From positions 1-18,947 of the forward strand of contig LSSN01005690.1 of assembly GCA_001970855.1 (NCBI GenBank): a DNA stretch of 18,947 nucleotides, given 5' to 3'. Source of the stretch: Smittium culicis. Its lineage: Eukaryota; Kickxellomycota; Harpellomycetes; Harpellales; Legeriomycetaceae. Under the pieces are notes generated by a model. It ran no database searches, had not been told where the DNA came from, and saw only the letters and a program-made list of their open reading frames with translations. The position numbers and the translations under genes are program-made. Within the stretch, counting starts at the first letter, position 1, and each line of letters begins with the position of its first letter. This document shows, piece after piece, positions 15,938 through 18,947 of this stretch.

Positions 15938-16578
15938 GTACTTGTATCTACATAACTACCTTCATTATATAATAGCTCTAATCATTTAAAATTTTCTCCA
16001 CAGAATTTATATCTACGGAGATGTCTGTTTTTGTATGAGGATACGACACGGTTATTAAATTTTTGCTCTTTAAATGTTTAATAGGTTTGAGTGCTGCAAG
16101 ATGTGCAATGCTTGAAATAATGAAATGAATCATATTAGAGGTGGTATCGCGGTTTGGATATTGCTTATTTTTCTATTTAGTGCTCGTATACCAAATAAAT
16201 GGAATATTGTTTCTTCCAGCATCTAAATAAGTAAAAATACTATCAAATTCAAAAACAAGAAATTTTTAGCACTAAGGAAAGAAATAAAAAATAAGATGAA
16301 GAGAATAATGGTGTCAGAACAAAATTCAGTTAAATTATTTGTTAAAGGATTAACGTATAAAATTACATTCTATATTTGAGCTTATTGGTTCTGAGATTTG
16401 AGCCATTGATTTATCTATTGATGCTCTGGAACTTCTCTGTGAATAAATGGTTAATAAAAGTTTCAAAATTGACAATATTATTATTACATTGTCTAATACA
16501 GGGGATGATCAATGTTTTTTTAGTTATTAGAGGGATAATAACCAAATTCATATTATGAGCTAGAATTACCACATTAAT
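15938..16578. other. Non-coding spacer between DIRS element B and the MITE cluster
   Basis: No gene or known repeat was recognised. A 60-codon plus-strand frame at 16376-16558 is hydrophobic, lacks similarity I can name, and is judged to be chance. Confidence 0.5.
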
Positions 16579-16582
16579 TTAA

Positions 16583-16771
16583 CCCTTTCCCGTACAACGC
16601 TCTTAAAATTAACAAATTTATTGATTCGTTTTCGATTTATAAGCAAATTTGTTATTTGTTGCTCATTTACAGTATACGAATATTCATAAAGGTCTCAGAA
16701 TTGATGTATTTATATTAAATATAGTTATCTATATTTTGTAGATCAAAAAATAACTACTGCCCTTGAAAGGT
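16583..16771 (-). mobile_element. 189-bp MITE family, copy 3
   Basis: Inverted relative to copies 1 and 2. Plus-strand ends are CCCTTTCCCGTACAACGCTC and GCCCTTGAAAGGT. Flanks are TTAA on both sides (16579-16582 and 16772-16775). It contains the family's TTATTGATTCGTTTTCGATT near the left and TAGATCAAAAAATAACTACT near the right. The body is 189 bp. Confidence 0.83.
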
Positions 16772-16775
16772 TTAA

Positions 16776-17485
16776 CCCTTTCCCGTTCAACACTTTCGAA
16801 AAAATGAATTTACTGTAAAATGTCTGAGTAAGCAACATTTTAAGGTGGTAACCGTTTAAGAAGGCAATTTTATGAATTTTAAACTGAAAAAATATTGATT
16901 TATTCTTTGAAGAATACCCACATTATTAATAAAGTAACTTTATAGGCTAATTATATTAAATTTCCAAGTTTTAGTAAATTTTATTTGCGTATTGGATATT
17001 TATATTGCAAATAATCTGGCCTATTGTCAATTGCACTCTGAGAAGGCAATTCGCAGCTCTGTTGTAAAATGGCTGTAAAATGAAACATCGGTACTAAAAC
17101 ATGTACTTGACGAATTAAATTTTACTTTTTTTTTAAATAAAAAATTTAAACAAATAAAATTATTGTATTTAGAATTCTAGATTTAAGCTTATTATTTTTG
17201 TTAATTTGTATCTAGTTTTTTTGTAGCTATTTTTACGATTAAAAAACCTCTAAAATGGCAAATTGCTCTCTGAGAGGGTATCTGGACCAAAATGGGGTAA
17301 AAATACCTGTTACTTACTCAGAGGTTTTACTGTATTCATTCTTTTATGATTAATAATAAAACCTATTAATTGCTGCTATTTAAAAATATACTAATAAATG
17401 AATAAGACACGATATTAAAGTGATTTAATGGAACGCAATTGGCTTTATTACGTAGGTCAAAAACAGTCTACCACCCGCAATAGGG
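16776..17485 (-). mobile_element. 189-bp MITE family, copy 4, split by a nested element
   Basis: The left part 16776-16812 (CCCTTTCCCGTTCAACACTT... to AATTTA) and the right part 17335-17485 (TTCATTCTTTTATGATTAAT... to CAATAGGG) join across a TA into the family sequence. The two parts sum to 188 bp, against 189, 190 and 189 for the intact copies. The left flank is the TTAA shared with copy 3 (16772-16775) and the right flank is CTAA (17486-17489), one base from TTAA. Confidence 0.83.
16813..17332. mobile_element. 520-bp non-autonomous element with pogo / Tc1-mariner-like ends, nested in MITE copy 4
   Basis: The left end is CTGTAAAATGTCTGAGTAAG. The right end, read inward on the minus strand, is CAGTAAAACCTCTGAGTAAG. 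The element is flanked by TA on both sides (16811-16812 and 17333-17334). CAGTAAAACCTC with a TA duplication resembles pogo/Tigger-type termini of the Tc1-mariner superfamily (established knowledge of the family; assignment inferred). The inside is AT-rich, non-coding, and has a third CTCTGAGAAGGCAATT motif near 17035-17050. Confidence 0.75.
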
Positions 17486-17489
17486 CTAA

Positions 17490-17597
17490 GAAATATAGGT
17501 TTTTTGTTGGGTAATAGCAAATATTAAATTTCATTATTAATCATAAACGAATCAATAAATTCATTTTTTTCAAAGAGTGTTGGTCGAAAATTGTAAA
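17490..17597 (+). mobile_element. 189-bp MITE family, copy 5, 3' half only
   Basis: The right half of the family (AATCATAAACGAATCAATAA and AAAGAGTGTTGG) is recognisable from about 17505. The terminal GGGAAAGGGTTAA has decayed to GAAAATTGTAAA. The left half is missing, replaced by sequence next to copy 4. Confidence 0.68.
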
Positions 17598-18947
17598 GAA
17601 TCCCTCATATTAATATATAATTATATTTTCATTTTTTATTCTAAATTTTAAACACTTAGTTCTTAATAGAGTGAATAAAATTTATAAAGTATTTAAATTA
17701 ATCAGCCATAAGCATAAAATAGATATTAAATTTATATTTAGTATGTCATATCATTGGCTTTAAACTTGTATCTGAACTCAAGACTCTTTAGATAACGATG
17801 CATAAACGCCAAGATTCATTAAAAATTAAAATTATTGTATTTCGGCGCTTTTTATGGAAAATTTCTTTGTGAAAATTAGTGTCATCTAACTAAAATGTTT
17901 AATAATTTAAACTATCACTTATTGTACCAATATCCGTTTTAGTACCTACAGTATCCCAAAATAGTTTTACTTTATCTAAAAGTATTTAGTTAGCACTTGT
18001 ACAAAAGGTATAAAATAACATTTTTTTAGAAATACTATTTCTAACTAAAAAAAGTTTATACTCCCTTTTAGGAGCGGTGATCAAAAAAGTCTAATCAATA
18101 AGAAATATTATATTTCAGCATAAAATTTAATTCAATTTGTAGTATAACCTCGAATAATGAAAGCTCAAAAACATTTTTCGATATAAATTTTATTTTTAAA
18201 TAAAGCGATATCCTAAGACTAAATTATCCAATTAATGCTATTATACAAGCTTTAATAGGGCTGATACTCTATGAAGGCGATCTAACTGAAAAAAAGTTTA
18301 GTATTTTTGAGCCTCTGAGTGAAGAGAGCTCATTTTTTTATTAGATTGCTTTCTTGACACGGCTATCCCAAAATAGTTAGTATTATTGACTGAGCTGAAA
18401 GGAATTTCATTATTTCTATTAATATATTTTTTTTAAATTTTTTTTGCTAAAAAAACCTCAATTTATTCATTGGATGGGGTTTTTTTGTGGAAAATTTATT
18501 TATGCATTATAATAACTTATTCGTTGGTGAATAATTTTTAATGCACTATAACACTCTGGAATATAAAATGGTACCATCAAAAATAATCTCTATTTCGTAG
18601 TTGGTTTACATCAAAAGTAAGAAAATCCAACCAAAATTCTGGTACTTTAAAGCCTAGAATAGTTCTTTTTGATCTTCAAGGAATAGTTAACTGAATTAAA
18701 CTGGAAAGTTTGAACTAAAATGATTTTTACTAACTAAAAAAATTAACTTAAACATATGAGTGATTCTTTATGAAGAGGTCATTTTATAGCTTAAAAAGTT
18801 ACAGTGTATAAAATAGCATGGAAAATTAATGACCAATGAGTAGAATAATTTACTTTTTTAGCAAATAAAAATTTTATAGCGAAGCGAAGAAATAGAAAAA
18901 TCAAAATACCTTTTCAATCCCGCCAATAATACTTACAATAAGTGCTT
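17598..18947. other. Non-coding AT-rich region with diverged direct repeats
   Basis: No gene is visible in any frame. Three loosely similar segments start TAACTAAAAAAAGTT or close variants (18042-18090, 18283-18340, 18731-18790). The 15-mer TATCCCAAAATAGTT occurs at 17952-17966 and 18364-18378. They may derive from an unidentified old transposon. Confidence 0.45.

Noticed and set aside
16376..16558. 60-codon hydrophobic plus-strand frame
   Set aside because: Short, AT-driven leucine/isoleucine content, no homologue recognised and no conserved neighbour.

Overview
This AT-rich window reads as a repeat-dominated region of a fungal nuclear genome with one live gene. The gene is a Brix-domain protein (Ssf1/Peter Pan) interrupted by two short spliceosomal introns with fungal-type signals: GTAA donors, CTAAC and CTAAT branch sites, and TAG acceptors. 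Two DIRS-like tyrosine-recombinase retrotransposons have gag and recombinase sequences of a kind I associate with early-diverging fungi (for example gut fungi of the Harpellales, or Mucoromycota). That placement is inference from remembered family resemblance and was not tested by a search.

Layout. 1-804: right end of DIRS-like element A, comprising the recombinase C-terminus, internal complementary region and right terminal repeat. 1071-1128: an orphan copy of what should be the left terminus of the same family. About 1620-6246: one heavily decayed Ty3/Gypsy element with gag, reverse transcriptase, RNase H, integrase with a GPF-like tail, and a probable chromodomain, all broken by stops and frameshifts; its LTRs could not be resolved. 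6882-7191: a 19-bp minisatellite followed by a 189-bp MITE. 7634-9320: the SSF1 gene in three exons. 9321-11588: non-coding DNA with a second 189/190-bp MITE, simple repeats and a 40-bp tandem repeat. 11589-15937: a nearly full-length DIRS-like element B (gag, RT, RNase H, methyltransferase-like segment, tyrosine recombinase) with inverted terminal repeats and an internal complementary region, but broken in every reading frame. 16579-17597: a cluster of three copies of the 189-bp MITE, one of them split at a TA by a 520-bp element with pogo-like ends. 17598-18947: non-coding sequence with a few diverged direct repeats.

The DIRS and Gypsy polyproteins all lie on the plus strand and none looks able to act by itself. 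The most informative structures are the two DIRS internal complementary regions, which predict both element ends, and the MITE family. Four MITE copies have body lengths of 189, 190, 189 and (after removing the nested insert) 188 bp, with TTAA-like flanks. SSF1 is the only gene in the window that I regard as expressed and functional.
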